From Serratia rhizosphaerae (GTDB lineage Bacteria; Pseudomonadota; Gammaproteobacteria; Enterobacterales; Enterobacteriaceae), in assembly GCF_009817885.1 (NCBI RefSeq), contig NZ_CP041764.1, forward strand, positions 4,650,001 through 4,714,000: 64,000 nt of DNA, given 5' to 3'. Below are positions 1 through 9,575 of the stretch, piece by piece; position 1 is the stretch's first letter, and every line of letters begins with the position of its first letter. A model generated the notes under the pieces. It was given only the letters and a program-made list of their open reading frames with translations. It made no database searches and was not told the origin of the DNA. Made by a program: the position numbers and the translations under genes.

Positions 1-2
1 AT

Positions 3-134
3 GCGGCAAGCGTGAGCGGTAACCTCAAACCCGGCGATCGGGTGGTTGCTCTGGGCGCGCATCTGCTGCATGACGGCGAGACCGTCAGAATGGCTGAACA
101 GGGCGATGCCCGCGTAGCCGGGAGCAAACCATGA
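3..134 (+). CDS. RND efflux periplasmic adaptor, C-terminal end (partial)
   Basis: Only the last 43 or so codons are inside the window. The frame reads as a typical membrane-fusion-protein tail (NLKPGDRVVALGAHLLHDGETV) and ends at TGA 132-134, overlapping the ATG of the RND pump at 131 by the classic ATGA junction. This coupling and the identity of the next gene show that it is the periplasmic adaptor of an RND efflux pump. The family bridges the inner-membrane pump and the outer-membrane channel. The domain composition cannot be judged because the start is outside. Confidence 0.8.
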   Translation, partial: AASVSGNLKPGDRVVALGAHLLHDGETVRMAEQGDARVAGSKP

Positions 135-3100
135 GTGACGGGCGTTTTAATCTTTCGGCGCTTGCCGTTCGCGAGCGTTCCATCACCTTATTCCTGATTA
201 TTCTGATTACCGTGGCCGGGATCCTCGCGTTCTTTGGGCTGGGGCGTGCGGAGGATCCGCCGTTTACAGTCAAACAGATGACGATTATCTCCGCCTGGCC
301 GGGAGCGACGGCGCAGGAAATGCAGGACCAGGTTGCCGAACCGCTGGAAAAGCGTCTGCAGGAGCTGAAGTGGTATGACCGCAGCGAAACCTACACCCGC
401 CCCGGTATGGCCTTCACCATGCTGTCGCTGCAGGACAGCACGCCGCCTTCGCAGGTGCAGGAAGAGTTTTATCAGGCGCGCAAGAAAATTAATGATGAGG
501 CAAAAAACCTGCCGGCCGGCGTCATCGGGCCGATGGTCAACGATGAATTTGCCGATGTCACCTTTGCGCTCTTCGCGCTGAAGGCGAAGGGGGGCCGCAG
601 CGTTTGCTGGTGCGTGATGCTGAATCACTGCGCCAGCGGCTGTTGCACGTTCCGGGGGTTAAGAAGGTCAATATTATCGGCGAGCAGTCGGAGCGCATCT
701 TTGTTTCCTTCTCCCATGACCGGTTGGCGACGCTGGGTATTTCTCCTCAGGATATTTTCTCGGCGCTGAACAGTCAGAACGTCCTGACGCCGGCAGGGTC
801 GATTGATGCGCGCGGGCCGCAGGTCTTTATCCGTCTGGACGGCGCCTTCAACAAGCTGGATGCGATCCGCGCGACGCCCATCGTCGTACAGGGCAGAACC
901 CTGCAGCTTTCAGACGTCGCAACCGTGGAACGGGGTTATGAAGATCCGGCGACTTTCCTGGTGCGCAATCAGGGGGAACCGGCGCTGCTGCTCGGCATCG
1001 TGATGCGCGAAGGCTGGAACGGACTGGAGCTGGGGAAGGCTCTGGATGCGGAAACGGCCAACATCAATGCGGATATGCCGCTGGGCATGGCGTTGACCAA
1101 GGTCACCGATCAGTCCGTCAACATTAGCTCAGCCGTCGATGAGTTCATGATCAAATTCTTTGTCGCACTGCTGGTGGTGATGGTGGTCTGCTTTATCAGT
1201 ATGGGGTGGCGCGTGGGGGTTGTCGTCGCCGCGGCGGTACCGCTGACGTTGGCGATCGTCTTTGTGGTGATGGAGGCGTCCGGCAAAAACTTCGACCGTA
1301 TCACGCTGGGCTCACTGATTCTGGCGCTGGGCCTGCTGGTCGATGACGCCATCATCGCCATCGAAATGATGGTGGTGAAAATGGAAGAGGGCTATGACCG
1401 CATCAAAGCCTCCGCCTATGCCTGGAGCCATACGGCGGCTCCGATGCTGGCGGGTACGCTGGTAACGGCCGTTGGCTTTATGCCCAACGGCTTTGCGCAG
1501 TCCACCGCCGGCGAGTATACCAGCAACATGTTCTGGATTGTGGGCATCGCCCTGATTGCATCCTGGGTGGTGGCGGTCGTATTTACGCCTTATCTGGGCG
1601 TGAAAATGCTGCCGAAAATCAAAACGGTGGCAGGGGGCCACGCGGCGATTTACGACACGCGTCATTACAACCGTTTTCGCCGGCTGCTGACCTGCGTCAT
1701 CGCGCGCAAATGGCTGGTGGCAGGCGCCGTGCTTGGCATATTTACCGCGGCCATTCTCGGCATGGGGCTGGTTAAAAAACAATTTTTCCCCACCTCCGAT
1801 CGCCCGGAAGTGTTGGTAGAGGTACAAATGCCTTATGGCACCTCAATAGCACAGACCCATGCCGCAACGGCGAAAATTGAAGACTGGTTGCATCAGCAGA
1901 AAGAAGCAAAAATTGTCACCGCTTACATTGGGCAGGGGTCGCCGCGTTTCTATCTGGCCATGGCGCCAGAATTGCCCGATCCATCATTTGCCAAAATTGT
2001 GGTGCTGACGGACAGCCAGGAAGCGCGTGAAGCGCTCAAGTTCCGGCTGCGTGAAGCGGCGGCCAACGGGCTGGCGTCTGAAGCCCGCGTGCGTGTGACG
2101 CAGCTGGTGTTTGGCCCGTATTCCCCGTATCCGGTGGCCTACCGCGTTATGGGGCCGGATCCCGCCAGGCTGCGCGAGATCGCAAAGCAGGTGAAAACCG
2201 TCATGCAGGCCAGCCCGATGATGAGGACCGTCAATACCGACTGGGGGCCGCGGGTGCCGACGCTGCATTTTACGCTCGTTCAGGACCGACTGCAGGCGGT
2301 CGGGCTGACATCAAATGCCGTTGCCCAGCAGCTTCAGTTTCTGCTTTCCGGCGTGCCGATCACCGAAGTGCGCGAAGACATTCGTTCCGTGCAGGTCATG
2401 GGGCGCGCGGCGGGGGATATCAGGCTCGATCCGGCCAAAATAGCCGGTTTTACCCTGGTGGGGTCTGCCGGCCAGCGGGTACCGCTGTCGCAGATTGGCG
2501 AGGTTGACGTGCGAATGGAAGATCCCGTACTGCGGCGCCGGGACCGTACTCCGACGATTACCGTGCGCGGGGATATTGCTGAAAACCTGCAGCCGCCGGA
2601 TGTGTCTGCGGCGATAACCAAAGAGTTGCAGCCGATTGTGGATAAACTGCCGGCCGGATACCGCATTGAGCAGGCAGGGGCAATTGAAGAGTCCGGCAAA
2701 GCCACCAAAGCGATGGCGCCGCTGTTTCCGATCATGATTGCCATCACGCTGTTGATTATTATCCTGCAGGTACGCTCAATGTCGGCGATGGTGATGGTAT
2801 TTCTTACCGCGCCGCTTGGGCTGATTGGGGTGGTGCCGACGCTGCTGCTGTTTAACCAGCCTTTCGGCATTAATGCACTGGTTGGCCTGATTGCGCTGTC
2901 GGGCATTTTGATGCGCAACACGTTGATTTTGATTGGCCAGATCCACCATAACGAACAGGAAGGGCTTGCGCCGTTCCATGCGGTGGTGGAGGCTACCATC
3001 CAGAGAGCCAGACCGGTGTTGCTGACCGCCCTGGCGGCAATTCTGGCGTTTATCCCACTGACGCACTCGGTGTTCTGGGGGACGCTGGCTTATACCCTCA

Positions 3101-3219
3101 TCGGCGGCACGTTCGGCGGCACCATCATCACGCTGGTGTTCCTGCCGGCGATGTATGCCATCTGGTTCAAAATCCGCCCGGAGGGCGCAAAACAGGCAGG
3201 AACCCCGATAACGGATTAG
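131..3219 (+). pseudogene. RND efflux permease, frameshifted at a G6 run
   Basis: Inner-membrane proton-driven drug or solvent exporter of the HAE1/AcrB superfamily, closest in feel to TriC-type pumps with the start MSDGRFNLSALAVRER. The first 154 codons run from 131 in one frame. From about 589 to 3219 the rest continues in another frame (…PQRLLVRDAESLRQRLL…), so the two pieces together make a normal 1029-residue pump if one base is restored. The break lies in six G at 589-594. Transmembrane helices, the GxxxDDAIIAIE segment of TM4 (about 1336-1365) and the second-half helix bundle are intact. It is translationally coupled to the adaptor upstream. As written it gives only a truncated protein. 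Either a real inactivating slip or a sequencing error in the homopolymer would explain this. Confidence 0.85.
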
Positions 3220-3334
3220 CAGGATGTGAACGTGGCGGGGTATGCCCGCCCGTTCACGGGGTGAAGGCGGGATAATCTGACAGATAGCAGCAGACCCGCC
3301 GCTAACTGTCAGAACAAACGTGAACGTATCGTGA

Positions 3335-4522
3335 TTAAGCGAGGATGCCGTGGGGATCCAGAACGTATTTCGCCGCCACGCCGGCATCAAAGCTGGCATA
3401 GCCCTCGGCGGCGCTTTCCAGCGGGATCACCTTGGCATTCACAATCTTGGCGATCGGAAGGCGGTCATGCAGAATCGCATTCATCAGCTGCCGGTTATAG
3501 CGTAGAACCGGCGTCTGCCCGGTATGGAAGGTTTGCGCCTTGGACCAGCCGAGACCAAACTTCAGGCTTAACGAGCCTTCGCGCGCCGCCTGCTCATGGG
3601 CGCCCGGGTCATCCGTTACATACAGCCCCGGAATACCGATATTGCCGGCCACGCGGGTAATGTCCATCATGCTGTTCAACACTACCGCCGGCTGTTCTTT
3701 ACCGGAGTGGCCCTTGGCTTCAAAGCCCACCGCATCAATGGCCGAATCGACCTCCGGCACGCCGACCACTTCGGCTATCATCTCGCCAAGCCGATCGTGT
3801 TTGCCTAAATCGATTGGCACAAAGCCCATTCTTTCGGCGTGCGCCAGGCGTTCTTTATTGAAATCGCCGACCATCACCACCGCTGAACCCAGGATCTGCG
3901 CGGAGGCCGCAGCAGCCAGACCCACCGGGCCGGCGCCGGCGACATAGGTGACAGAACCGACGCCCACGCCGGCGGTGATCGCCCCGTGAAAGCCGGTCGG
4001 CAGGATATCTGACAGCATGGTCAGATCCAGAATTTTTGCCAGCGCCTGATCGCGGTCGGGGAATTTCAGCAGGTTGAAATCGGCATACGGCACCATGACG
4101 TATTTGGCCTGTCCGCCGACCCAGCCGCCCATATCCACATAGCCAAAGGCGCCGCCCGCGCGCGCCGGGTTAACGGTCAGGCACACGCCGGTATCAAGCT
4201 CGCGGCAGCAGCGGCAGCGGCCGCACGCCACATTGAAGGGGACGGAGACAATATCGCCGACGTTAAGCATTTCAACATCGGAACCTTTCTCAATGATTTC
4301 CCCGGTGATTTCATGCCCCAGAACCATGCCGGCCGGCGCGGTGGTGCGGCCGCGGACCATATGCTGGTCCGAACCGCAAATGTTGGTCGACAGAACTTTG
4401 AGAATTACCGCGTGGTCGATTTTCTTGCCTGACGGGCTGACGAACTTTGGTTCATCAATATCCATCACCTCAACGTTTCCCGGCCCCTGGTATACAACGC
4501 CTCTGTTTGATGAGTGTCCCAT
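3335..4522 (-). CDS. fdhA: Glutathione-independent formaldehyde dehydrogenase
   Basis: Zinc-dependent medium-chain dehydrogenase, 395 residues, matching the FdhA/PFDH family that oxidises formaldehyde to formate with NAD and no added glutathione (a dismutase activity is also known in the family). Visible features are the catalytic zinc ligands C49 in NICGSDQH and H70 in LGHEITG, the structural-zinc cysteine cluster CGRCRCC…GVC near residue 100, and the Rossmann motif GAGPVGLAAAA near 190. The start ATG at 4522 has GGAGCAAC just upstream. It is transcribed alone, converging on the RND operon. The family call is firm; the true substrate in the cell is inferred. Confidence 0.9.
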   Translation of the reverse strand: MGHSSNRGVVYQGPGNVEVMDIDEPKFVSPSGKKIDHAVILKVLSTNICGSDQHMVRGRTTAPAGMVLGHEITGEIIEKGSDVEMLNVGDIVSVPFNVACGRCRCCRELDTGVCLTVNPARAGGAFGYVDMGGWVGGQAKYVMVPYADFNLLKFPDRDQALAKILDLTMLSDILPTGFHGAITAGVGVGSVTYVAGAGPVGLAAAASAQILGSAVVMVGDFNKERLAHAERMGFVPIDLGKHDRLGEMIAEVVGVPEVDSAIDAVGFEAKGHSGKEQPAVVLNSMMDITRVAGNIGIPGLYVTDDPGAHEQAAREGSLSLKFGLGWSKAQTFHTGQTPVLRYNRQLMNAILHDRLPIAKIVNAKVIPLESAAEGYASFDAGVAAKYVLDPHGILA

Positions 4523-4701
4523 AGTTGCTCCATATCATGCTGTAAGATGTCTATCTCTGAAGCAGAGTGAGCACTAAGTACCGCGATAGCGCACTGGTTC
4601 TGCACGCCCAGTCTAGGTGAATGCCGTTCTCGCCACTGATCTGATAGCGACATAGGGAATTCTTATAACCTGCCTGATCGCGACATGCGGGGCGTTTATT
4701 G

Positions 4702-5721
4702 TCAGGATGCGGACGGCGACTCTGTCAGTTGCACGACAACTTTCCCTTTTGCATGGCCTGCGGCGAGATAAGACAGCGCGTTGATGCTGTCAGCAAATGA
4801 AAAAGTCTTATCGATTACCGGCTTCAGTTTTCCGGCATCAATCAGTGCGGCAATCTCTGATAGCTGGTCGCCGTTTGGCGAAACAAACAGGAAAGAGTAG
4901 CGGATCTGGCGGCGGGCGGCGCGGCTGATGATTTTCCGGCTTAACAGCCAGAACACCGCTTTCATCACGCTATTCATTCCCCGCTGACGGGCGAACGGAA
5001 GATCCGGCGGACCGACGAGAGAAACAACCTCGCCATGGGGTTTCAGGATCTCAAGCGTTTTTTCAAGACCGTCACCCCGGACGGTCGCCAGCGCCAGATC
5101 GTAATTGCTCAGGATTTTATCAAAGTCGGTTTTCTTGTAATCGATCGCCTCATCGGCCCCCAGAGCGCTGACCAATTCCATGTTGGCCGCACTGGTCGTG
5201 GTGCCGACGCTGGCGCCAAGATGTTTTGCCAGCTGAATGGCGAATGTCCCAACCCCGCCGGAACCGGCAGGGATAAAGACGCGCTGGCCGGCGCTTAACT
5301 TCGCCCGCGAAAAGGCCTGCCAGCAGGTCAGGGCAACCATCGGGAGGGACGCCGCCTCGATAAAATCAAGGCTGGCCGGCTTCAGGGCGGCGGCACGTTC
5401 AGGCACCGCGGCATATTCCGCCAGCGCCCCTTGGTCCATATCAAACAGGCTGGCGAATACCGCGTCGCCCGGCTTGAAGCGGGTGACGTTGTTACCGACT
5501 TCCTCAATCACTCCGGCCAGATCGCTGCCCATAACCGCGGGCAGCGTCAGCTTGAGAATGGGTTTAAAACTCCCTGTCGGGATCATACAGTCGATCGCAT
5601 TCAGCCCTGCGGCATAAACCCTGACCAGCAACTCATCATCGTTGATCGCCGGTCGGGGGATATTTTCAAACTGTAACTGGGCTGATTTACCATAACTTTT
5701 CAGCTGTAGTGCTTTCATCAT
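4702..5721 (-). CDS. NADPH-dependent quinone oxidoreductase-like MDR protein
   Basis: A 339-residue zinc-free medium-chain dehydrogenase/reductase. It starts MMKALQLKSYGKSAQLQFENIPRP, has the nucleotide-binding GSGGVGTFAIQLAKHLG near residue 150, and lacks the zinc cysteines of alcohol dehydrogenases. This is the pattern of quinone/enone oxidoreductases that reduce reactive carbonyls or quinones with NADPH. It lies 38 bases behind an SDR gene on the same strand, so the two are probably cotranscribed, and a divergent TetR gene suggests an inducible stress or detoxification unit. Start choice between the two adjacent ATG codons is uncertain. Confidence 0.8.
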   Translation of the reverse strand: MMKALQLKSYGKSAQLQFENIPRPAINDDELLVRVYAAGLNAIDCMIPTGSFKPILKLTLPAVMGSDLAGVIEEVGNNVTRFKPGDAVFASLFDMDQGALAEYAAVPERAAALKPASLDFIEAASLPMVALTCWQAFSRAKLSAGQRVFIPAGSGGVGTFAIQLAKHLGASVGTTTSAANMELVSALGADEAIDYKKTDFDKILSNYDLALATVRGDGLEKTLEILKPHGEVVSLVGPPDLPFARQRGMNSVMKAVFWLLSRKIISRAARRQIRYSFLFVSPNGDQLSEIAALIDAGKLKPVIDKTFSFADSINALSYLAAGHAKGKVVVQLTESPSAS

Positions 5722-5759
5722 GTATGTCCGTCGCTCTTTAAAGGAGATAGATTGCCGGG

Positions 5760-6548
5760 TTACTCGGTATCACGGGTATAACGTGGCGCCGGCTGCGCCT
5801 GCTGGAAGTTTGGCAGCATCGCCTGACGCGCCTGGTCAAACTCCGTCCATAACCGTTCGTCGTGCAGTGGGGGAATGGTCAGCGGTTCGCGGCGGTCAAA
5901 ACCGGCAAGGGCCGCATCCACCAGATCGCTAGCTTCCATCACGCCGCTCATCGTCGTAATGTCCGCCCCCGAACGCTGCCATATTTCGGTACGCGTCACG
6001 GCGGGCAGCACGGCCTGAACATATACCCCCTGCGGCGCAAGTTCGAGGCTCAATCCCTGGGAGAGGAACTGCACAAACGCTTTGGTGGCGCCGTAAGCCG
6101 TCAGGCCGAGTTCAGGAGCCAGCCCAACGACGGAACCGATATTGATGATGGCGCCGTTGCCGGCCGCAGCCAGACGTGGCGCCACAGCGTGCGCCAGGCG
6201 GACAACCGCAGACAGATTTACGGCTATCATCCGATCGATATCGGCAGCGGTTTGCGACGTAAAGCTGCCTGACAGACCCATCCCGGCGTTATTCACCAGC
6301 ACGGTGATGTCCTCATCGTCACGCAGACGCTGCGCCACGTTTTCGACCTCTGAAGGCTGGCTGAGGTCAGCCGGCAGGATGTCGATGCTCACGTTATATT
6401 GCTCGCGCAGCCGTTCAGCCAGCGCCGCCATACGCGTGGTATCGCGGGCAACCAGGATAAGGTTGTGTCCACGGCGGGCAAAACGATCTGCATAAACAGC
6501 GCCGATTCCCGTTGAAGCGCCGGTGATTAATACCGAGGTGGTGTCTTT
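5760..6548 (-). CDS. Short-chain dehydrogenase/reductase (SDR)
   Basis: Classical SDR of 262 residues. The N-terminus MKDTTSVLITGASTGIG carries the TGxxxGIG cofactor motif, NNAGMG follows near residue 88, and the active-site pair is YGATK (YxxxK). The second strand ends in a basic residue (VARDTTR), which favours NADPH. I chose ATG 6548 because AAGAGAG lies 6 bases upstream; an in-frame ATG 14 codons earlier has no such site. It is first in a minus-strand pair with the quinone-oxidoreductase-like gene and divergent from a TetR repressor. The substrate cannot be read from sequence. Confidence 0.82.
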   Translation of the reverse strand, partial: KDTTSVLITGASTGIGAVYADRFARRGHNLILVARDTTRMAALAERLREQYNVSIDILPADLSQPSEVENVAQRLRDDEDITVLVNNAGMGLSGSFTSQTAADIDRMIAVNLSAVVRLAHAVAPRLAAAGNGAIINIGSVVGLAPELGLTAYGATKAFVQFLSQGLSLELAPQGVYVQAVLPAVTRTEIWQRSGADITTMSGVMEASDLVDAALAGFDRREPLTIPPLHDERLWTEFDQARQAMLPNFQQAQPAPRYTRDTE

Positions 6549-6594
6549 CATCGTAATCTCTCTTAGGTTGTGGTTGTGGCAAAAACGCATGCTT

Positions 6595-6643
6595 TTTTAA
6601 ATGATGCTCGACATGTATAATAAATGTCAACCGTCATTTAAAA
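6595..6643. promoter_or_regulatory. Nested palindrome, candidate TetR operator
   Basis: A perfect 10-base inverted repeat TTTTAAATGA (6595-6604) / TCATTTAAAA (6634-6643) encloses a second one, GACAT (6610-6614) / ATGTC (6624-6628). It sits 47 bases before the SDR start and upstream of the divergent TetR gene. Long dyads of this kind are usual for TetR-family operators. Binding by the neighbouring regulator is an inference. Confidence 0.55.
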
Positions 6644-6907
6644 TGAAAGGCGATCGATACCCAGCGTTCAGGCGTTTGTGAGTGGGGGGCTGGGTAGGGA
6701 TTCAATGGCTGGTGGTATGTACGGTGAATCCACACTAGCCACACAGGGCGGCTGAAATGAGAAGCAATGGGCTTATATCCACCAGATTGCTGCTCTCTGC
6801 CGCGAGGCGGAGTATGTTAACATCATCCCGCCGCACGCCAGACAGGCTGGGGATGCGGCGGTTGGAGCGATTGATCCGCGCTGATATTACGGGCTACAGG
6901 AGGAAAA
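6644..6907. other. Spacer between SDR and TetR genes
   Basis: About 260 bases without a supported gene. One frame near 6760-6880 (…YVNIIPPHARQAGDAAVGAIDPR then stop) looks coding-like and may be the tail of a lost gene, but I do not recognise it. The TetR ribosome-binding site lies at the right edge. Confidence 0.4.
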
Positions 6908-7477
6908 ATGGGACGCGTATCTAAAGAACAGATGGAACATAACCGGAAAAATATCATTAAAGCGTCCTCAGAACTGTTTCGTCAGCGGGGGCTTGACGGT
7001 GTCAGCGTAAACGACATTATGTCGGCCGTCGGCCTGACCCATGGCGGCTTTTATGGGCACTTTAGTTCCAAGGATGAGTTAGAGGCGTTGGCCTGCCGCC
7101 AGGCATTTGATGATACGGATGCTTTCCTGGATCAAGGCGACATGGGCAGCTTTGCACAACTGGTTGAATACTATCTTTCAACGGAACACCGTGATAACAC
7201 CCGTAGCGGATGTACGGTCTCGGCGCTGGCCAGCGATGTGTTGCGTAAAGATCGTGAAAAGCCGGTTCGCGAGACTTACAAAGCCGGCGTCAAAAAAATG
7301 GCAGAGCGCCTGGCCGCGATTGAAGAAGATAAACCGGATACGGCGCCTGCCGACAAGCATCTGACACAGCTAGCGCTGATGGCGGGGGCGTTGATGTTGG
7401 CAAGGGCAACGGAAGGGGATGAAATTTCCGAACGTTTCCTTTCGGCAGCAAAAATAGCGCTACTCGGGACAAAGTGA
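6908..7477 (+). CDS. TetR/AcrR-family transcriptional regulator
   Basis: A 189-residue one-domain repressor: an N-terminal helix-turn-helix (IIKASSELFRQRGLDGVSVNDIMSAVGLTHGGFYGHFSSKDEL) followed by a helical ligand-binding part. The GGFYGHF recognition-helix end is typical of the family branch that controls SDR and quinone reductase genes. A strong AGGAGG site precedes ATG 6908. It is divergent from the SDR/oxidoreductase pair and separated from it by a long palindrome, so local repression of that pair, and perhaps autorepression, is likely. The inducer is unknown. Confidence 0.85.
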   Translation: MGRVSKEQMEHNRKNIIKASSELFRQRGLDGVSVNDIMSAVGLTHGGFYGHFSSKDELEALACRQAFDDTDAFLDQGDMGSFAQLVEYYLSTEHRDNTRSGCTVSALASDVLRKDREKPVRETYKAGVKKMAERLAAIEEDKPDTAPADKHLTQLALMAGALMLARATEGDEISERFLSAAKIALLGTK

Positions 7478-8085
7478 AAGTGGCGTTAAAAATAGTGAAA
7501 ACTTAAATTTAGGGGGTATTTTAATTGCAATCGGATTAGCAGATGTTAATGGCCTATAATAGGCTTTAAATAAAATATAAAAACATGAAAAACGACGCTT
7601 CGATATCTAAAAGCGACAGGTGAATAAATAGTATTTAATATCTGGCGCGCCTCCCTAAAAAATCACGCCGTAATAAAAAATAAAATCAATAGGTTATCCT
7701 AAGCAAGCGACCAAACCGGCAGCGATTAATGTTATCCCTCCAGTATTTTTCTCTAAATGAAAATCATATGGTAGCCAATGATCTTATCTAACTAATTGAT
7801 GTTTATTGTGTTTTATTAATGGGTTCATTCGTGAATATTGTTGTTATTTGGTGTGTGACGACGGTTTTGTTGAACACCCAAAAACTTTATGCGACTCTGC
7901 GGTTGAACTTGTCTGTCATTAATTTTCGAATTAGAAGTTAATCTGTTATCAATAATGGACTAATGACTTAACGACAGAATCAAAAAGACACTGAATATTC
8001 CACGCTATAACCGCGCAGGGGAAGCGCATTCCCCTGTAATTTCAACCTACATCTGGTTAGAACACCCAAACAGGGGAAGATGGCT
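7478..8085. other. AT-rich intergenic region
   Basis: Some 600 AT-rich bases with no convincing gene on either strand. A short dyad GCCTATAATAGGC lies at 7552-7564. The base composition is clearly lower in GC than the flanking genes, which suits a long promoter region for the transporter downstream or the scar of a lost gene. Confidence 0.4.
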
Positions 8086-9435
8086 ATGGATAATATGACG
8101 CCCGTCTCGGCAGCCACGCTGCGTAAGGTGACAACCGCCGCAGCGATTGGTAATTTCGTCGAGTGGTTTGATTTCGCCGTCTATGGCTTTCTGGCGACGA
8201 TCATCGCGCAACAATTTTTTTCGGCAGATCTGCCGCAGGCGGCATTGTTACAGACATTCGCCGTATTCGCCGTGGCTTTTGCACTGCGCCCGCTGGGCGG
8301 GGTGATATTCGGTATGCTGGGCGACAAACTGGGCCGCAAGCGTATTTTGTCTTTAACCGTGTTACTGATGGCGGGATCGACCACGATCATTGGTCTGCTG
8401 CCCACCTATGCCAGCATTGGCATGCTGGCGCCGCTGTTTCTGACGCTAACCCGCTGTGTTCAAGGGTTTTCTGCTGGTGGTGAATATGCCGGGGCCTGCG
8501 CCTATGTGATGGAGCATGCCCCTAACCACAAACGCGCCTGGTACGGCAGTTTTATCACGGTTTCTACCTTTTCCGCCTTTGCCGCAGCGGCGACGATTAC
8601 CTATCTGCTGGATGCCAGCCTGAGCGCGGAGCAGATGAGCCGTTGGGGTTGGCGTATTCCTTTTCTGGTGGCGGCACCGCTCGGCCTGGTTGGCGTTTAT
8701 CTGCGGCTGCGTATGGAAGAGACGCCGGCGTTTCGCGCGGCGCTTGCTGAATCCGCCACTGCCCACGCACCGTTAAGCGAGACGTTACGCCAGCAGGCGG
8801 GGAATATCTTGCGGCTGGGGGCGTTTATCTCTTTGACGGCGCTGTCGTTTTATATGTTCACCACTTATTTTTCCACCTTCCTGCAACTGGAAGGGCATTT
8901 TAGCCGTGCTGCCGCGCTGTTGGTTTCCACCGTTGCGCTGCTGTTTGCCGCTGGAATGTGTCCGCCGGTCGGTGCGCTGTGCGATCGGATAGGGCGCAGA
9001 AAAACCGTCGCCCTGACCGGAGTCTGGGTGATACTGAGCGTCTATCCTGCCTGGCAGTTGGCCAGCTCAGGCCATCTTTGGGCAGCGATTCTCGGCGATC
9101 TGCTGTTGGCGACCGGGGCGGTATTGTCCGGCGTGGTGACGGCGGCGCTGCTCTCGGAAGTTTTCCCCACCCGAGCGCGCTATACCGCCTCCGCGATTAC
9201 TTATAATCTGGCCTACACAATTTTTGGCGGAACGGCGCCTTTAGTCGCGACCTGGCTGATCGGCTACACCGGCAGCAGCGTGTCACCGGCATTTTATCTG
9301 GCGCTGGTGGCATTACTGGCGCTGGCTGGTGGCCTGGCGCTGCCGGAAACCTCGCGCATTTCATTGCATGGAGAACAAGATAAACGGTCGGCGCAGGCAG
9401 GTTTCAAGGCATTGAAAGCAGGGGGAGAGAGTTAA
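8086..9435 (+). CDS. MHS-family MFS transporter (metabolite:H+ symporter)
   Basis: Twelve-helix major facilitator of 449 residues. The first helix motif AAIGNFVEWFDFAVYG, the loop GDKLGRKR and CVQGFSAGGEYAGA are the signatures of the metabolite:H+ symporter branch that includes KgtP, ShiA and ProP. These proteins import organic acids, betaines or similar solutes. I prefer ATG 8086 to ATG 8080 because AGGGGA ends 8 bases before 8086 but only 2 before 8080. A hairpin follows the stop. The PhzF gene downstream may or may not share the transcript. The substrate is not determinable here. Confidence 0.82.
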   Translation: MDNMTPVSAATLRKVTTAAAIGNFVEWFDFAVYGFLATIIAQQFFSADLPQAALLQTFAVFAVAFALRPLGGVIFGMLGDKLGRKRILSLTVLLMAGSTTIIGLLPTYASIGMLAPLFLTLTRCVQGFSAGGEYAGACAYVMEHAPNHKRAWYGSFITVSTFSAFAAAATITYLLDASLSAEQMSRWGWRIPFLVAAPLGLVGVYLRLRMEETPAFRAALAESATAHAPLSETLRQQAGNILRLGAFISLTALSFYMFTTYFSTFLQLEGHFSRAAALLVSTVALLFAAGMCPPVGALCDRIGRRKTVALTGVWVILSVYPAWQLASSGHLWAAILGDLLLATGAVLSGVVTAALLSEVFPTRARYTASAITYNLAYTIFGGTAPLVATWLIGYTGSSVSPAFYLALVALLALAGGLALPETSRISLHGEQDKRSAQAGFKALKAGGES

Positions 9436-9455
9436 ACGTCTCGTCAAGTGTATAA

Positions 9456-9477
9456 GATCCCGGCAACGTCCGGGATC
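9456..9477 (+). terminator. Hairpin after the MFS gene
   Basis: GATCCCGG (9456-9463) pairs with CCGGGATC (9470-9477) around a 6-base loop, 20 bases past the stop. There is no T run after it, so it is a weak candidate for a terminator or a transcript-end stabiliser. Confidence 0.4.
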
Positions 9478-9575
9478 CACATGTTAAGGTGTATATATCC
9501 GACTGAACTATTGAATAATCTGCATATTTCGGTAGATTGAGAACCCTCTCAGTAAAACCTAGCGGATTAGGGTAA

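Noticed and set aside
4465..4653. A 62-codon minus-strand frame upstream of fdhA
   Set aside because: It overlaps the fdhA start in another frame, and no start signal or family is evident.
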